64,000 bases of DNA from the NCBI RefSeq assembly GCF_022808645.1, contig NZ_JAKZKT010000006.1, positions 62,001 to 126,000 on the forward strand, read 5' to 3'. Of this stretch, positions 37,108 through 47,293 are shown piece by piece (position 1 is the first letter of the stretch; each line of letters opens with the position of its first letter). The DNA is from Bacillus litorisediminis (GTDB lineage Bacteria > Bacillota > Bacilli > Bacillales > JC228). The position numbers and the translations under genes are program-made. The notes under the pieces are model-generated. The model searched no databases and was not told the DNA's origin. It saw only the letters and a list, made by a program, of their open reading frames with translations.

Positions 37108-38997
37108 ATGCGAAACGTAAAGTGGCCAAAGATTTCTCTTCTTGCCATTCCGACGCTGTTTCTTTGGCTTAAAACGTATATCGCCTATAAAACTAGCTTT
37201 TCAATTCCAATCGATAATGTGACACAAGAAATCATACTATTTATAAATCCGCTAAGTTTCTTGCTCATCGTGTTTGGGTTAAGCATGTTTCTAAAGGAAA
37301 AAAATCAGGGTCGATACATTTTCATCTTATATTTCCTATTATCAGCCGTTCTGTATGCCAATGTTGTTTATTATCGGGAATTTCACGATTTTATTACACT
37401 TCCGCTTTTATTTCAAACCGATAATCTCGGAGATTTGGGAGGAAGTATTGTAACTTTAATTCATCCGCTTGATATTCTATATTTTGTGGATGTAGTCATC
37501 CTTGCCTTATTAATGTGGCATAAACCCAATTTTTTAATAAGACCTTCATATTCGAAACGAATTCGAAGAGCTTACTTTTTAGTAGCTTTTGCGATTGCAT
37601 TTTTTAATTTAGGTTTAGCTGAAGCTGAAAGACCGCAGTTGCTGACCAGAACATTTGACCGTGAAATCTTGGTTAAAAATATCGGAACCTATAACTATCA
37701 CTTGTACGATATTTTTCTCCAGTCCAAGACTTCGGCTCAAAGAGCTTTAGCTGATGGAAGTGAACTCGCTGATATAGAAAACTATGTCAGAGCCAATTAT
37801 AAAGAACCAAATCCAGAATTGTTTGGTGCAGCAAAAGGCAAAAATGTGATCGTGATCTCAATGGAGTCTACACAAAGTTTTGTTATTGGAGAAAAAATCA
37901 ATGGGGAAGAAGTAACTCCATTTTTAAATGATTTTATTAAGGAAAGCTTTTATTTCGAAAACTTCTATAGCCAGGTAGGTCAAGGAAAAACATCTGACTC
38001 GGAATTCCTCGTTGATAATTCATTGTATCCTTTAAGCAGAGGAGCCGTTTTCTTTACTCACTCAGGTAATGAATATGAAGCTTTGCCGGAAATCTTAAAC
38101 GAAAATGGCTATTTCACTGCTTCTCTCCATGCGAATAATAGCAGCTTTTGGAATCGTGACGTGATGTACCAGTCTCTAGGATATCAAAAGTTTTATGATG
38201 TGGAAGATTACGAGGTCCCTGAAGATGAAACGACAGAATGGGGATTGTTAGATATCCCGTTCTTTGAACAATCTATTGATCATTTAAAAGAAATGCCGAA
38301 ACCGTTCTATGCGAAATTTATAACTCTGACAAATCATTATCCGTTTGAATTAGCAGAAGAATATAAATGGATTGACGAGTATAATTCAAACAGCGGCACA
38401 TTAAATCGTTACTTCCCAACTGTCCGATACACAGATGAAGCGATCAAACTGTTTATAGAACAGCTAAAAGCAGAGGGAATATATCAAGACTCCATTATCA
38501 TTATTTATGGTGATCACTATGGAATATCTCAAAACCATAATAAAGCGATGAGCCAGCTGTTGGGAGAAGAGGTAACTCCTTTTGTTCATACTCAGCTTCA
38601 ACGTGTTCCATTAATCATCCATATCCCTGGAATGGAAGGAAAAACGATGGAGACGGTTGGCGGACAAATTGATTTAAAACCAACTCTACTTCACTTGCTA
38701 GGAATTTCGACGAAAGGAAATATTGACTTTGGTTCTGACTTGTTTGCTGAAGACCGTCTCGATTACGCACTGCAGCGTGATGGCAGCTTTGTAACAAAGG
38801 ATTATCTGTATGCGGAAAATGTGTGCTATAGCAAGCAAACAGAAGAACCAGTTGATATTTCTCATTGTCAGCCTTTTATCGATATGACGGTCAAAGAACT
38901 AGAATACTCTGACAAGATTATTTATGGAGACTTGCTAAGGTTTTATGGCGAAAATGCCTCTAAAGAAGAAGCAAATAAAAATACTAATAAAGAATAA
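37108..38997 (+). CDS. yqgS: Lipoteichoic acid synthase family protein YqgS
   Basis: A 629-residue LtaS-family enzyme. Five membrane helices (about 1-190) are followed by an extracellular sulfatase-like domain. The catalytic Thr lies in [10 protein letters not shown], metal ligand Glu in SMESTQS, and the DH pair in YGDHYG. It transfers glycerol phosphate from phosphatidylglycerol onto the LTA chain or its primer. YqgS is one of several LtaS paralogues in Bacillus, so it may be a minor or sporulation-linked form. TAGGAGG precedes the ATG. Confidence 0.92.
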   Translation: MRNVKWPKISLLAIPTLFLWLKTYIAYKTSFSIPIDNVTQEIILFINPLSFLLIVFGLSMFLKEKNQGRYIFILYFLLSAVLYANVVYYREFHDFITLPLLFQTDNLGDLGGSIVTLIHPLDILYFVDVVILALLMWHKPNFLIRPSYSKRIRRAYFLVAFAIAFFNLGLAEAERPQLLTRTFDREILVKNIGTYNYHLYDIFLQSKTSAQRALADGSELADIENYVRANYKEPNPELFGAAKGKNVIVISMESTQSFVIGEKINGEEVTPFLNDFIKESFYFENFYSQVGQGKTSDSEFLVDNSLYPLSRGAVFFTHSGNEYEALPEILNENGYFTASLHANNSSFWNRDVMYQSLGYQKFYDVEDYEVPEDETTEWGLLDIPFFEQSIDHLKEMPKPFYAKFITLTNHYPFELAEEYKWIDEYNSNSGTLNRYFPTVRYTDEAIKLFIEQLKAEGIYQDSIIIIYGDHYGISQNHNKAMSQLLGEEVTPFVHTQLQRVPLIIHIPGMEGKTMETVGGQIDLKPTLLHLLGISTKGNIDFGSDLFAEDRLDYALQRDGSFVTKDYLYAENVCYSKQTEEPVDISHCQPFIDMTVKELEYSDKIIYGDLLRFYGENASKEEANKNTNKE

Positions 38998-39001
38998 GTA
39001 A

Positions 39002-39031
39002 TAAGGGGTCCTTTCGAGGAATCCCTTTTCT
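39002..39031 (+). terminator. Probable terminator of yqgS
   Basis: AAGGGGTCC and GGAATCCCTT pair with one mismatch and TTTTC follows, just after the stop codon. Confidence 0.6.
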
Positions 39032-39135
39032 CGTTTCCAATAAATTATCCCTTATCCCTTTTCATTAGTACTTGCATTTTTTTAGGTGCTATTCATACAC
39101 CTAAATATGTAGGTGCAAAGAAGGAGGGGAAATTC

Positions 39136-40323
39136 ATGAGAGTAACGATACGTCCAGGAGATACGCTGTGGTATTATAGTCAACTATTTGGTATTCCGCT
39201 CCCGCTTCTTCTTGATTCCAATCCTGGCATAAATCCGAACGCTATCACTGCGGGTTCTGAAGTTCAAATTCCTGGATTTATCTCTGTGGGCTACACAATT
39301 AAATCAGGGGATAGCTTTTGGAAACTGGCTAATGAACGTTCTATATCATTAGATGCGCTTCTTTTAATGAATCCTTCAGTGAATCCTAATCAATTACAGC
39401 TAGGGCAATCGATTCGACTGCCTGAAAGGGTCATGTCCAGAATCATTGAAGGGAGAGTAAACTATGATTCTAGCCGGTTTCAAGAGGACCTTTCTGCCTT
39501 AGTTGAGATCTATCCATTTATCAAAATTGAACAAATTGGAGAAAGTGTATTAGGAAAGCCTTTGACTGAACTCCGAATTGGCAGAGGCGAGCGAATGATT
39601 CATTTTAATGCTTCTTTTCATGCGAACGAATGGATTACTACGCCTGTTCTCATGACATTTATCAATGACTATGTTTTAGCTTTGACGAACGGCGAGGCCA
39701 TTAGAGGAGTCCAAACACTTCCGCTATATAATTTCAATACATTATCTGCAGTCCCAATGGTAAATCCGGATGGGGTTGATTTAGTGATTAACGGTCCGCC
39801 GCAAACTGTTAGAGAAGAAGTCATTGAGATGAATAATGGGAGTCTAAACTTTAATGGGTGGAAAGCCAATATTAGAGGCGTCGATTTAAATAATCAATAC
39901 CCGGCCAATTGGGAAATTGAACAAGCAAGAAAACCTAAAGTACCAGGTCCGCGAGATTACCCTGGCAGGGCACCTCTTACTGAGCCGGAAGCAATTGCTA
40001 TGGCTGAATTAACGCAGAGAAGGCAGTTCGCGCAAGTGTACGCTCTTCACACACAGGGTGAAGAATTTTATTGGGGGTACCTTGGGTACGAACCTTCATT
40101 CTCTGCTCAATTAGCCGAAGAGTTTGAAAGAGTGAGCGGATATCAGTCGGTCAGATATGTGGATAGTCACGCGGGGTATCGCGATTGGTTTATTTATATT
40201 TATCGCAGGCCGGGATTCACTTTTGAATTGGGAAGTGGCGTTAATCCGCTGCCAATTGCTCAATTCGATGAAATGTATCAAGCTATGTTAGGCGTTTTTC
40301 TGGTAGCCCTTTATAGAAGGTAG
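39136..40323 (+). CDS. yqgT: Gamma-D-glutamyl-meso-diaminopimelate peptidase, M14 family with LysM
   Basis: A 395-residue protein with two N-terminal LysM domains (about 1-50 and 53-98, each with the GDTLWYYS or GDSFWKLA start), then an M14 zinc carboxypeptidase-like domain. The zinc ligands are in HANEW and later in YALHTQGEEF; the catalytic Glu is in FTFELGSG. The family is the Bacillus endopeptidase I type that cuts gamma-D-Glu-mDAP bonds of peptidoglycan, active in spores. It lacks a signal peptide, consistent with action in the mother cell. AAGGAGGGG precedes the ATG. Confidence 0.9.
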   Translation: MRVTIRPGDTLWYYSQLFGIPLPLLLDSNPGINPNAITAGSEVQIPGFISVGYTIKSGDSFWKLANERSISLDALLLMNPSVNPNQLQLGQSIRLPERVMSRIIEGRVNYDSSRFQEDLSALVEIYPFIKIEQIGESVLGKPLTELRIGRGERMIHFNASFHANEWITTPVLMTFINDYVLALTNGEAIRGVQTLPLYNFNTLSAVPMVNPDGVDLVINGPPQTVREEVIEMNNGSLNFNGWKANIRGVDLNNQYPANWEIEQARKPKVPGPRDYPGRAPLTEPEAIAMAELTQRRQFAQVYALHTQGEEFYWGYLGYEPSFSAQLAEEFERVSGYQSVRYVDSHAGYRDWFIYIYRRPGFTFELGSGVNPLPIAQFDEMYQAMLGVFLVALYRR

Positions 40324-40571
40324 GAAAGGAAAAGGTGTTCTTCGCGGCAGGAGGGCACCTTTAGTAAGTTCATTAATTTTAAAGATGTGTAGTATAAAAG
40401 TCTCATACAATAAGATTAAGGGGTCGAACTCTTTTTATGTTACGAATGTCCTATTTTAGTAAATAAAGTAAAGAAATTGTTACAATTTGAAACATTTGCT
40501 GCAATATAATCGTCTATATACTTAGGGAGTTATGAACGCAGATATTTTGTAAATAAAAGGGGGGACACCAT

Positions 40572-41684
40572 TTGCATAAATTAATCGGGTTAATCGCAGC
40601 ATTATTTTTATTTTTAACAGCATGTGAAGATTCAAACAGTGTAAAACCAATTTCGGAAGTTCCTCCAACTACAAATGACACAGCTCAAAATTCCGTTGAC
40701 AAACTGGTTGTCACTCCATTGACAGTACAGAATCGTGACCAAATTCAGTTTGTCGATTGGTTCTCAAATGAAGACGTTATTTATATTGAACATAAAAATC
40801 AAGAATCCACTATTTTTAAATATCATCTTCCATCAGGAGAAAAAACACCATTATTTGTTACACCTGGATTTGTTCAGCTCGCCGAGGTGAGTCCTGAGCG
40901 GGATCAATTGTTAATCCAATATTCATCCAAAGAAAATGAAGCTACATTAGCGGTTCTTGATGAACAAGGGAAAGTAAATGCTACCGTTACGATTCCGTCC
41001 GTTGAAGTTTATACAAACTGGAATCGAACCAATCAGGCAAAATTATTGGTAACAGCCTTTTCTGAGGACTGGAGCTATCAAAGCTACATTTGGGATACTG
41101 AGGCAATGCAGCTAGAGACAGTTGAGCTGAATCATCCCTTTGCTGAATGGGGCGGTTCGAGTACATTTCACTACATTGAATGGGACGAAAGTCAGCCGAG
41201 TCTGTTAGCCCCATTAAAACAAATAGATTCATCTGGTAAAATCTCCACACTAGCAGAAGATGTTTATTATGCTAAGTCATTTGGCGAATGGTTTTTTACT
41301 CTATCTCCTTCTGAACTTTCAGAGGATAAAGGTACCTATCAGTTTTACAGTTCTAACGGGAATCAGCTTGGACAAATGGATGTCTTTCACTTAAATAGCT
41401 ACTCAGAATGGCTTATTCCATTTTATGATGATATAAATAAACAGAATGAGTTTTTTTTCTTTCAGCCTGTTGAGGGCGGGCAAGCCGATTTATACAACAA
41501 AGGGTTTATTTTAACATCCTATCAGCTAAATACAGGAGAAAGTAAAATTCTTATGGAAGGACTTGAAAATTTACCAATCGAGTGTTCACCGAATGGCAGC
41601 TATTGTATGTATGGATATCAATTAGAAAATATTCTCTTAATTAGTGAGCAAAAAATGGTACCGCTGATAAAAGAAGAAAATTAA
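40572..41684 (+). CDS. yqgU: YqgU-like lipoprotein
   Basis: A 370-residue lipoprotein: signal peptide, lipobox LTAC (Cys18), a Ser/Thr/Pro linker, then a beta-rich domain with spaced WDS/FS-type repeats suggestive of a beta-propeller. The start is TTG behind AAGGGGGG. Position after yqgT matches yqgU of B. subtilis. Function is unknown. A terminator shared with yqgW follows. Confidence 0.78.
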   Translation: MHKLIGLIAALFLFLTACEDSNSVKPISEVPPTTNDTAQNSVDKLVVTPLTVQNRDQIQFVDWFSNEDVIYIEHKNQESTIFKYHLPSGEKTPLFVTPGFVQLAEVSPERDQLLIQYSSKENEATLAVLDEQGKVNATVTIPSVEVYTNWNRTNQAKLLVTAFSEDWSYQSYIWDTEAMQLETVELNHPFAEWGGSSTFHYIEWDESQPSLLAPLKQIDSSGKISTLAEDVYYAKSFGEWFFTLSPSELSEDKGTYQFYSSNGNQLGQMDVFHLNSYSEWLIPFYDDINKQNEFFFFQPVEGGQADLYNKGFILTSYQLNTGESKILMEGLENLPIECSPNGSYCMYGYQLENILLISEQKMVPLIKEEN

Positions 41685-41715
41685 AAAGCAGATGCTTTTC
41701 AGGCATCTGCTTTTT
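41683..41715. terminator. Bidirectional terminator between yqgU and yqgW
   Basis: AAAAAGCAGATGC and GCATCTGCTTTTT form a 13-bp stem between convergent genes. Confidence 0.92.
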
Positions 41716-41887
41716 AGTGTACAGCGGGATAACCGCTATTAAGAAATGTCATAACTGTGAACCAGCCAATTACTAGAAAAGTACCTAGTCCGAATATAAT
41801 TCCTAAGATATTTTTGTTTCTAAGAGACGTATAAGTGCCAATCGCAGCTAGGATAGTCACGAGAGCAAAAATAATAACTAAACCCAT
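41714..41887 (-). CDS. yqgW: DUF2759 family small membrane protein YqgW
   Basis: A 57-residue protein starting MGLVIIFALVTILAAIGTY with two membrane segments (about 2-20 and 27-47). AAAGGAGC precedes the ATG. Size, topology and position match the DUF2759 YqgW family. Function is unknown. Confidence 0.8.
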   Translation of the reverse strand: MGLVIIFALVTILAAIGTYTSLRNKNILGIIFGLGTFLVIGWFTVMTFLNSGYPAVH

Positions 41888-42143
41888 TTTTTAAGCTCCT
41901 TTCGATCAGGCAAAAGTTCGATATGTATATGATACCCTTTTCATTCCCTCATTATTTTATAGGTTTTTTTATGGTTTGTCGAGATAAAACAATACTTTTT
42001 CAACGTTTAGACAAAAGTAGGGAAAAGTTGCAGAGAAAATTTAGCTTTATCATAACGCATCTTCCTGAAATCATACGTATCTGATTGGCTGCATGATTTT
42101 GTTATAATAGATATAAATACACTGAACTAAAGGGGTGTGATGT

Positions 42144-42773
42144 ATGATTAAATGGAAGAGAATGCCTGTAGGACCGGTCGCAGCCAATTGTTATATTGTA
42201 TGGAATGACAGTAAAAACTGCCTAATCATTGATCCGGGGGGAGAAGCAGAAAAAATAAGATCGGCTATAAACAAATTGGAACTGACACCAAAGGCCATAT
42301 TACTGACCCATTGCCACTTTGATCACATAGCGGCTCTTGAAGACATTCGCACATTTTATTCAATTCCTGTGTATGTTCATGAAAATGAAGCGAAGTGGCT
42401 GCTTGACCCTGCTTTAAACGGATCCCAGTTGTTTAAGGTAGGAATCGTTCGCTGTAAGCCCGCCGACCACTTTTTTACATCAGAAGGTACACATGAAGTA
42501 GAAGGACTAAAATTTACATTGTTCGAAACTCCAGGTCATTCTCCAGGGAGTGTAACTTTTTATTTTGAAGAAGCGGGATTTGTTATTTCAGGTGATGCTT
42601 TATTTTACGGAAGTATCGGCAGGACTGATTTGCCCGGTGGAAATCATCAGGAGTTAATAAAAAGTATTAAAGAAAAATTATTAACTCTCCCGGATGATAC
42701 AATTGTCCTATCTGGCCATGATCAGGAAACAACGATTATCCATGAGAAAGAATTTAATCCGTTTTTAAAATAG
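42144..42773 (+). CDS. yqgX: Metallo-beta-lactamase fold hydrolase YqgX
   Basis: A 209-residue glyoxalase II-like MBL hydrolase. The metal motif THCHFDHIAAL (HxHxDH) is near residues 53-63, with further ligands in ETPGHSPGS and LSGHDQETT. It is short for a glyoxalase II because the C-terminal helical domain is missing, so the substrate is uncertain. In B. subtilis YqgX has been linked to bacillithiol-dependent glyoxalase activity. AAGGGGTG precedes the ATG. Confidence 0.88.
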   Translation: MIKWKRMPVGPVAANCYIVWNDSKNCLIIDPGGEAEKIRSAINKLELTPKAILLTHCHFDHIAALEDIRTFYSIPVYVHENEAKWLLDPALNGSQLFKVGIVRCKPADHFFTSEGTHEVEGLKFTLFETPGHSPGSVTFYFEEAGFVISGDALFYGSIGRTDLPGGNHQELIKSIKEKLLTLPDDTIVLSGHDQETTIIHEKEFNPFLK

Positions 42774-42808
42774 TTTTTTCTTGCTTTTAGCAGGAATTTA
42801 TTAATCCG

Positions 42809-43888
42809 TTGACTAATCATCTAAATATGAATACTCTTAGACAAATTATTATTAATCAAATTCGTGAACAGAAAACAAACCATATTCCGTTCGATCAATT
42901 TATTAACCTGGCACTTTACCATCCTGAATTAGGCTATTACAACAAAAACAAAAAAAAAATCGGCAAGAACGGAGATTTTTATACTGCTCCTTTTCTTACA
43001 GATTTGTTTGCGGAAGTTGTATTCGATTATTGTTCATCCGATTTAAAAAAACGAATCAGGCTAGATTTTTGCGAAATTGGTGCGGGAACAGGGAAATTTC
43101 TAAATGGATGGTTTACGTACGCTGAAAAGAAATATAAAGATCAATTAAATAAAATCTGTTATTATGCCATTGAATCGAGTCGGTATCATCAGGAATTATT
43201 AAAAGAATACCCTTTCCAGGTTAAGGTATTGGACGGGCTCCAATTACTTCATCCGATAGAAGGAGTCATTTTTGCCAATGAATGGCTGGATGCGCTGCCT
43301 GTCAAAGTGATAACTACATACAAAGGAGATTTATGTGAAGTAGTAGTAGGTGAAAGGGACGGAGTTTTTTACCAAACGCTTGAAACCATTACCGATGTAA
43401 AGGTACTGTCTTTTATCAAAAAATATCAGCTGGAACCAAAAGAAGGACATAAGATGGAAGTTCCGATCATATTGGATTCAATTTTTCCTATCCTCTCACA
43501 GAAACTTGAGTCGGGTAAACTCATCTTGATTGACTATATGTATCCACTAAATGAATGGAAATTGCCTGAATTAAAGGAAGGGAGTCTGCGGGGTTATAAA
43601 AATCATCAGCTTATGAAAAATGTGCTTGAAACTCCAGGTGATATGGATATCACGTATCACCTCCCGCTGGAGCTTATAACCTCAATTGCAATAGAAAATG
43701 GGTTTTCATTAATAGAGTCAGTGCGTCAGGATGAATTTTTCATTAATAACGGTATTTTGGAAAAGCTAAAGAGCCATTCTATTTCTGACCCCTTTCATCC
43801 GGTTGTAAAGAGGAATCGCGCAATTCAATCTTTAATCTCACCAAGCGGAATGAGTCCATATTTTCATGTATTAATTTTTGAAAAATAA
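42809..43888 (+). CDS. MidA/NDUFAF7-type SAM-dependent methyltransferase
   Basis: About 359 residues of the MidA family (Pfam Methyltransf_28). The signature ALYHPELGYYNKNKKKIGKNGDFYTAP is followed by the SAM-binding FCEIGAGTGKFL and the downstream EWLDALPVK. The eukaryotic homologue methylates an Arg of a complex I subunit; the bacterial target is unknown. The start codon is uncertain: TTG at 42809 has a weak distant AGCAGGAA and ATG at 42827 has none. It takes the place between yqgX and comGA that other genes occupy in B. subtilis. Confidence 0.83.
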   Translation: MTNHLNMNTLRQIIINQIREQKTNHIPFDQFINLALYHPELGYYNKNKKKIGKNGDFYTAPFLTDLFAEVVFDYCSSDLKKRIRLDFCEIGAGTGKFLNGWFTYAEKKYKDQLNKICYYAIESSRYHQELLKEYPFQVKVLDGLQLLHPIEGVIFANEWLDALPVKVITTYKGDLCEVVVGERDGVFYQTLETITDVKVLSFIKKYQLEPKEGHKMEVPIILDSIFPILSQKLESGKLILIDYMYPLNEWKLPELKEGSLRGYKNHQLMKNVLETPGDMDITYHLPLELITSIAIENGFSLIESVRQDEFFINNGILEKLKSHSISDPFHPVVKRNRAIQSLISPSGMSPYFHVLIFEK

Positions 43889-43926
43889 AAAGAGCTTCTT
43901 TTCTGCTGGAAAAGGAGCTCTTTTTA
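43885..43926. terminator. Terminator between the MidA gene and yqgY
   Basis: AAAAAGAGCT and AGCTCTTTTT with inner CTTTT/AAAAG pairing form a stem between convergent genes. Confidence 0.85.
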
Positions 43927-43953
43927 TACAGCTTATGGATATTATTATGTTTC

Positions 43954-44196
43954 TTAGTGTCCTGCTCCAGGTGTCATCATAAATGTGGTGTAATACGTAA
44001 ATCCGGCAAAGAATACCGTCAGATAGGCACCAAAAATGTAAATGTACATTCTCTCTGAGAGCTTTAAATAACCTAAGAAAACGAAAAAGGCCGTTTGACC
44101 GAAGAAAAGTAAAGAGATTTCAACCATATCTCCTAAGAAAAACATAATTGCAAATATACCAGTCCAGAATCCAAGTACTCTGTACATACGATCCAT
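43954..44196 (-). CDS. yqgY: DUF2626 family membrane protein YqgY
   Basis: An 80-residue protein with two or three membrane segments and a start MDRMYRVLGFWTGIFAIMFF typical of DUF2626 (YqgY). GGAGGG precedes the ATG. It is divergent from comGA across a 265-nt gap. Function is unknown. Confidence 0.8.
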   Translation of the reverse strand: MDRMYRVLGFWTGIFAIMFFLGDMVEISLLFFGQTAFFVFLGYLKLSERMYIYIFGAYLTVFFAGFTYYTTFMMTPGAGH

Positions 44197-44406
44197 ATGT
44201 ATCCCTCCTTCGTGCCCACTATGCTACTACAACATTATATATAAAAGTGAATATCAATGTAAATATTTCCTTAAGGAAAGTTTGTGTCAGTTTCATAACA
44301 ATTATTCACGGCAGTACCGTTTTGTTGAGGAAACACTATTATGTTGGTTTTTCGCTGTAAAAAATCTTATCAAAAAATTTTAAATTTTTTTAGAGGAATT
44401 TTTCAG

Positions 44407-44472
44407 ATGAATACCGAAAAAGTAAGAGCCGGAGAAAATAGTGAAAGGAAGATGATCAAATGTGATAATTGA
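44407..44472 (+). CDS. Possible comG leader peptide
   Basis: A 21-codon frame (MNTEKVRAGENSERKMIKCDN) starts after TAGAGGA and ends 11 nt inside comGA, overlapping its GTG start. It could couple translation into comGA. Its spacing and short length make it uncertain, but its stop/start overlap resembles leader cistrons. Confidence 0.35.
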   Translation: MNTEKVRAGENSERKMIKCDN

Positions 44473-45517
44473 ACAGCAGGTCCATAATCTCATTAAAAAA
44501 GCAATCTCTCTCCAAGCAACCGACATTCATATCGTCCCAAAAGAAAAGACATCAAAGATTTTTTTTCGACTTCAGCATATTTTGCGTTTTATTCAGGATC
44601 TTTCACATGAAGACAGCAGCCGGCTGATTGCCCATTTCAAGTTTATGGCAGGATTAGACATCGGTGAAAAAAGAAAGCCGCAAAGCGGTGCTTATACAAC
44701 CGTACTAGAAGACCTTCAAGTTTCTCTTCGTCTTTCTACACTTCCCACATCTTTTTCAGAAAGCTTAAGTATCCGGATTCTTCCTCAAGAAGCAGCGATT
44801 CCGATTGAGCAAATAGCTCTCTTCCCTTCAACTGCCAAAAAATTAATTTCCCTTTTAAAGCATGCTCATGGTCTTATTTTATTTACAGGACCCACCGGAA
44901 GCGGCAAATCGACCACTTTATATACTCTTCTCAAGCATTCCTCTCAGTGGCTAAAAAGGAATATCATATCCCTTGAGGATCCGATTGAAAAAACCTCGTC
45001 TGATTTTCTTCAGGTTCAAGTAAATGAAAAGGCAGGTGTTTCTTACGCAAGCGGATTAAAAGCAATTTTGCGTCATGATCCGGATGTTATTGTAGTAGGG
45101 GAAATAAGAGACGAAGAAACTGCAAAAGTAGCGGTCCGTGCTGCACTTACCGGACATTTAGTTTTGACTACTATGCATACGAGAAATGCAAAAGGAGCAG
45201 TAACTAGGCTATTAGAATTGGGGGTAAAGGACTATGAAGTTGAACAAGCGCTGATAGCCGTAACAGCGCAGCGTCTAATTCATGTAAAGTGTCCTTATTG
45301 CGGTCGTGATTGTTCAATCCATTGCCCATTCTATAACAGACAAAGGGCCTGTATTTTTGAATTGCTCGCGGGTAAAGAATTGCAAAAGATCGTAATAGAA
45401 GTAAAAAAACATTGTGATGTTCATTATAGAACGTTAAAAGAGGAGTTAAAAAAAGGAATGGCATTAGGTTTTATTGATGAAGAAGAATTTAATCGGTGGG
45501 TATTCTCTGTTGAATAA
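44462..45517 (+). CDS. comGA: Competence pilus ATPase ComGA
   Basis: A 351-residue type II/IV secretion-family traffic ATPase. The Walker A motif is GPTGSGKST, with Asp box, Walker B (DPDVIVVGEIRDEETA) and His box following. A C-terminal Cys cluster (CPYCGRDC, HCPF) resembles the tetra-cysteine zinc site of PilB/GspE. It powers assembly of the competence pseudopilus for DNA uptake. The start is GTG behind GAAAGGAAG. First gene of the comG operon. Confidence 0.95.
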   Translation: MIIEQQVHNLIKKAISLQATDIHIVPKEKTSKIFFRLQHILRFIQDLSHEDSSRLIAHFKFMAGLDIGEKRKPQSGAYTTVLEDLQVSLRLSTLPTSFSESLSIRILPQEAAIPIEQIALFPSTAKKLISLLKHAHGLILFTGPTGSGKSTTLYTLLKHSSQWLKRNIISLEDPIEKTSSDFLQVQVNEKAGVSYASGLKAILRHDPDVIVVGEIRDEETAKVAVRAALTGHLVLTTMHTRNAKGAVTRLLELGVKDYEVEQALIAVTAQRLIHVKCPYCGRDCSIHCPFYNRQRACIFELLAGKELQKIVIEVKKHCDVHYRTLKEELKKGMALGFIDEEEFNRWVFSVE

Positions 45518-46541
45518 GAAGTGGGTGTTAGAGGAGCAAGCTCAGTTTTGTAAAAGGCTAGGAGAGTTACTGCAGTCGGGCTATCATATCCAAGAAGCCC
45601 TTCAATTTTTAAACATGACTGATTTCCTTTCAAAGAAATCGCAATGGGAAGAGGCCATTTCTCAATTAAAAAATGGAAAAAGTCTGATTTTCATACTAAG
45701 AAGCTGGGAATTTCAATCTGACCTCGTTATTTTTGTTATGATTGCTGAAAGGCATGGTGACATTGGTGAGGCTTTAATAAAGGGAAGCATTTTTATAAAT
45801 CAAATAAATCAGCATAAAGATAAAATCAAGAAAATGGCGGTGTATCCTTTTGTGCTGATGATTATTTCAGGAGGTTTATTCTTCCTGACATGTATTTGGC
45901 TATTACCCCAGTTTGAATCAATATTTACTCAATCCTCTATTCAGTCTCCGTGGACATTAAAGCTTTTGCTCTTTTTAAGAAATGACTTTCCTTCACTTAC
46001 TCTGAGTATACTGTTGATTTGTCTTCTCATGTTCATTCTTTCTCAGCTTGTAATCAAACGGATTTCAGCAACTAAGAAACATCGTTTTTGGTTAAGTATC
46101 CCCTTCGCCGGCCCGATTATAAGGCTGTATCATTCTTATTTCTTTTCATATCAGTGGAGTGTTTTGCTGCAAAAAGGCTTATCGTATCTTGAGTGTGTTG
46201 CTTTTATGCACGAATGGGAAGATAAACCTCTCTACAGGGAAATGTCAATAAGGATGAAACAAGCTCTTTCAAAAGGTGATTCTTTGTCTGTCGCAGTTCG
46301 CGACGAGCGGATTTTTTTAAATGAGTTACCTTATTTAATCGAACATGGACAAAAAAATGGAAGAATGGAAAGAGAATTTCTATCGTTTTCGATTATCTGT
46401 TCTGAAAATCTGGAGAAAAAAATCCTTACATTCAGCAAATTAATCCAGCCCATCTGTTTTTTATGCATTGGTTTCGTTGTTGTTTTACTATATGTTTCAG
46501 TCATGTTTCCAGTCATACAAATGCTTGAAGGAATCAAATAG
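45510..46541 (+). CDS. comGB: Competence pilus polytopic membrane protein ComGB
   Basis: A 343-residue GspF/PilC family platform protein with two repeated T2SF domains and three membrane segments (about 120-145, 170-190, 317-340). I chose TTG at 45510, giving MNKKWVLEEQAQF, which overlaps comGA by 8 nt. A longer ATG frame from 45474 exists but extends past the usual N-terminus. It anchors the pseudopilus assembly machine with ComGA. Confidence 0.92.
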   Translation: MNKKWVLEEQAQFCKRLGELLQSGYHIQEALQFLNMTDFLSKKSQWEEAISQLKNGKSLIFILRSWEFQSDLVIFVMIAERHGDIGEALIKGSIFINQINQHKDKIKKMAVYPFVLMIISGGLFFLTCIWLLPQFESIFTQSSIQSPWTLKLLLFLRNDFPSLTLSILLICLLMFILSQLVIKRISATKKHRFWLSIPFAGPIIRLYHSYFFSYQWSVLLQKGLSYLECVAFMHEWEDKPLYREMSIRMKQALSKGDSLSVAVRDERIFLNELPYLIEHGQKNGRMEREFLSFSIICSENLEKKILTFSKLIQPICFLCIGFVVVLLYVSVMFPVIQMLEGIK

Positions 46542-46551
46542 GAGGGTTTAA

Positions 46552-46857
46552 ATGAGGAATGAAAAAGGCTTTACTTTAATCGAAATGATGATCGTGCTTT
46601 TAATCATTTCTGTTCTGCTAATCATTACGGTTCCCAATGTTGCTAAACATCAGCAAACAATCGAAGGCAAAGGCTGTGAAGCTTTTATTCGTCTTGTACA
46701 AGGCCAAATTCAAGCGTATAAACTTGATACTGATGAGGAGCCTGCGAATTATGGCGTTTTAGTTGAGGAAGAATACTTGCCTCAGCCTGCCCCAGCCTGT
46801 GAAGAGGAAGTAAGCCGGATTTTTAATGAGAGCGGAGAAGCGGATGGCGGGACTTAA
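46552..46857 (+). CDS. comGC: Major competence pseudopilin ComGC
   Basis: A 101-residue pseudopilin. Prepilin peptidase (ComC) would cut before Phe in KGFTLIEMMIVLLI. Two Cys (in GKGCEAF and PAPACEEE) are placed to form the known intramolecular disulfide. It is the main subunit of the DNA-uptake pilus. TAGGAGG precedes the ATG. Confidence 0.95.
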   Translation: MRNEKGFTLIEMMIVLLIISVLLIITVPNVAKHQQTIEGKGCEAFIRLVQGQIQAYKLDTDEEPANYGVLVEEEYLPQPAPACEEEVSRIFNESGEADGGT

Positions 46858-47293
46858 AAAGAAACGGGATGATCAGGGGTTTACCCTAACAGAGATATTA
46901 ATCGTTTTATCCATATTCCTCATCTGCACTACCATTTTTATATTTTCTCTACACCCCCTAGATCGTCATTTCAAAGAATCCCAATTTATCAGTCAATTAG
47001 AAAAAGACCTGCATTTGGCAAAAGTTTATGCAATGTCTCATTTGCAGACCGTTCGAATTTTATTTGTACCCGAAGAAAGCCGGTATATCATATTAACCGG
47101 AATTAACAACTACCTGGTGCAAAGAAAATATGATGAAGAAATTAAGATCATTAATTCCACCTTAAGACAATTTTATTATTTGCCAAATGGCAATGTAAGT
47201 CAATTTGGCACATTTTATATTTTAATCGGAGAGAAAAGGTATAGATTTGTTATTTATGTTGGCAAAGGGAGAACCGAAATTGAAGCTTTGTGA
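46844..47293 (+). CDS. comGD: Minor pseudopilin ComGD
   Basis: A 149-residue minor pseudopilin with prepilin motif QGFTLTEILIVLSIF and a globular tail. I chose the ATG at 46844, which has GGAG 7 nt upstream and gives a short leader; the ATG at 46826 is also possible. It overlaps comGC by 14 nt. Confidence 0.9.
   Translation: MAGLKKKRDDQGFTLTEILIVLSIFLICTTIFIFSLHPLDRHFKESQFISQLEKDLHLAKVYAMSHLQTVRILFVPEESRYIILTGINNYLVQRKYDEEIKIINSTLRQFYYLPNGNVSQFGTFYILIGEKRYRFVIYVGKGRTEIEAL

Noticed and set aside
44340-44400. ComK box pair before comGA
   Set aside because: The region is rich in A and T runs, but I could not find two clean AAAAN5TTTT boxes at the required spacing.
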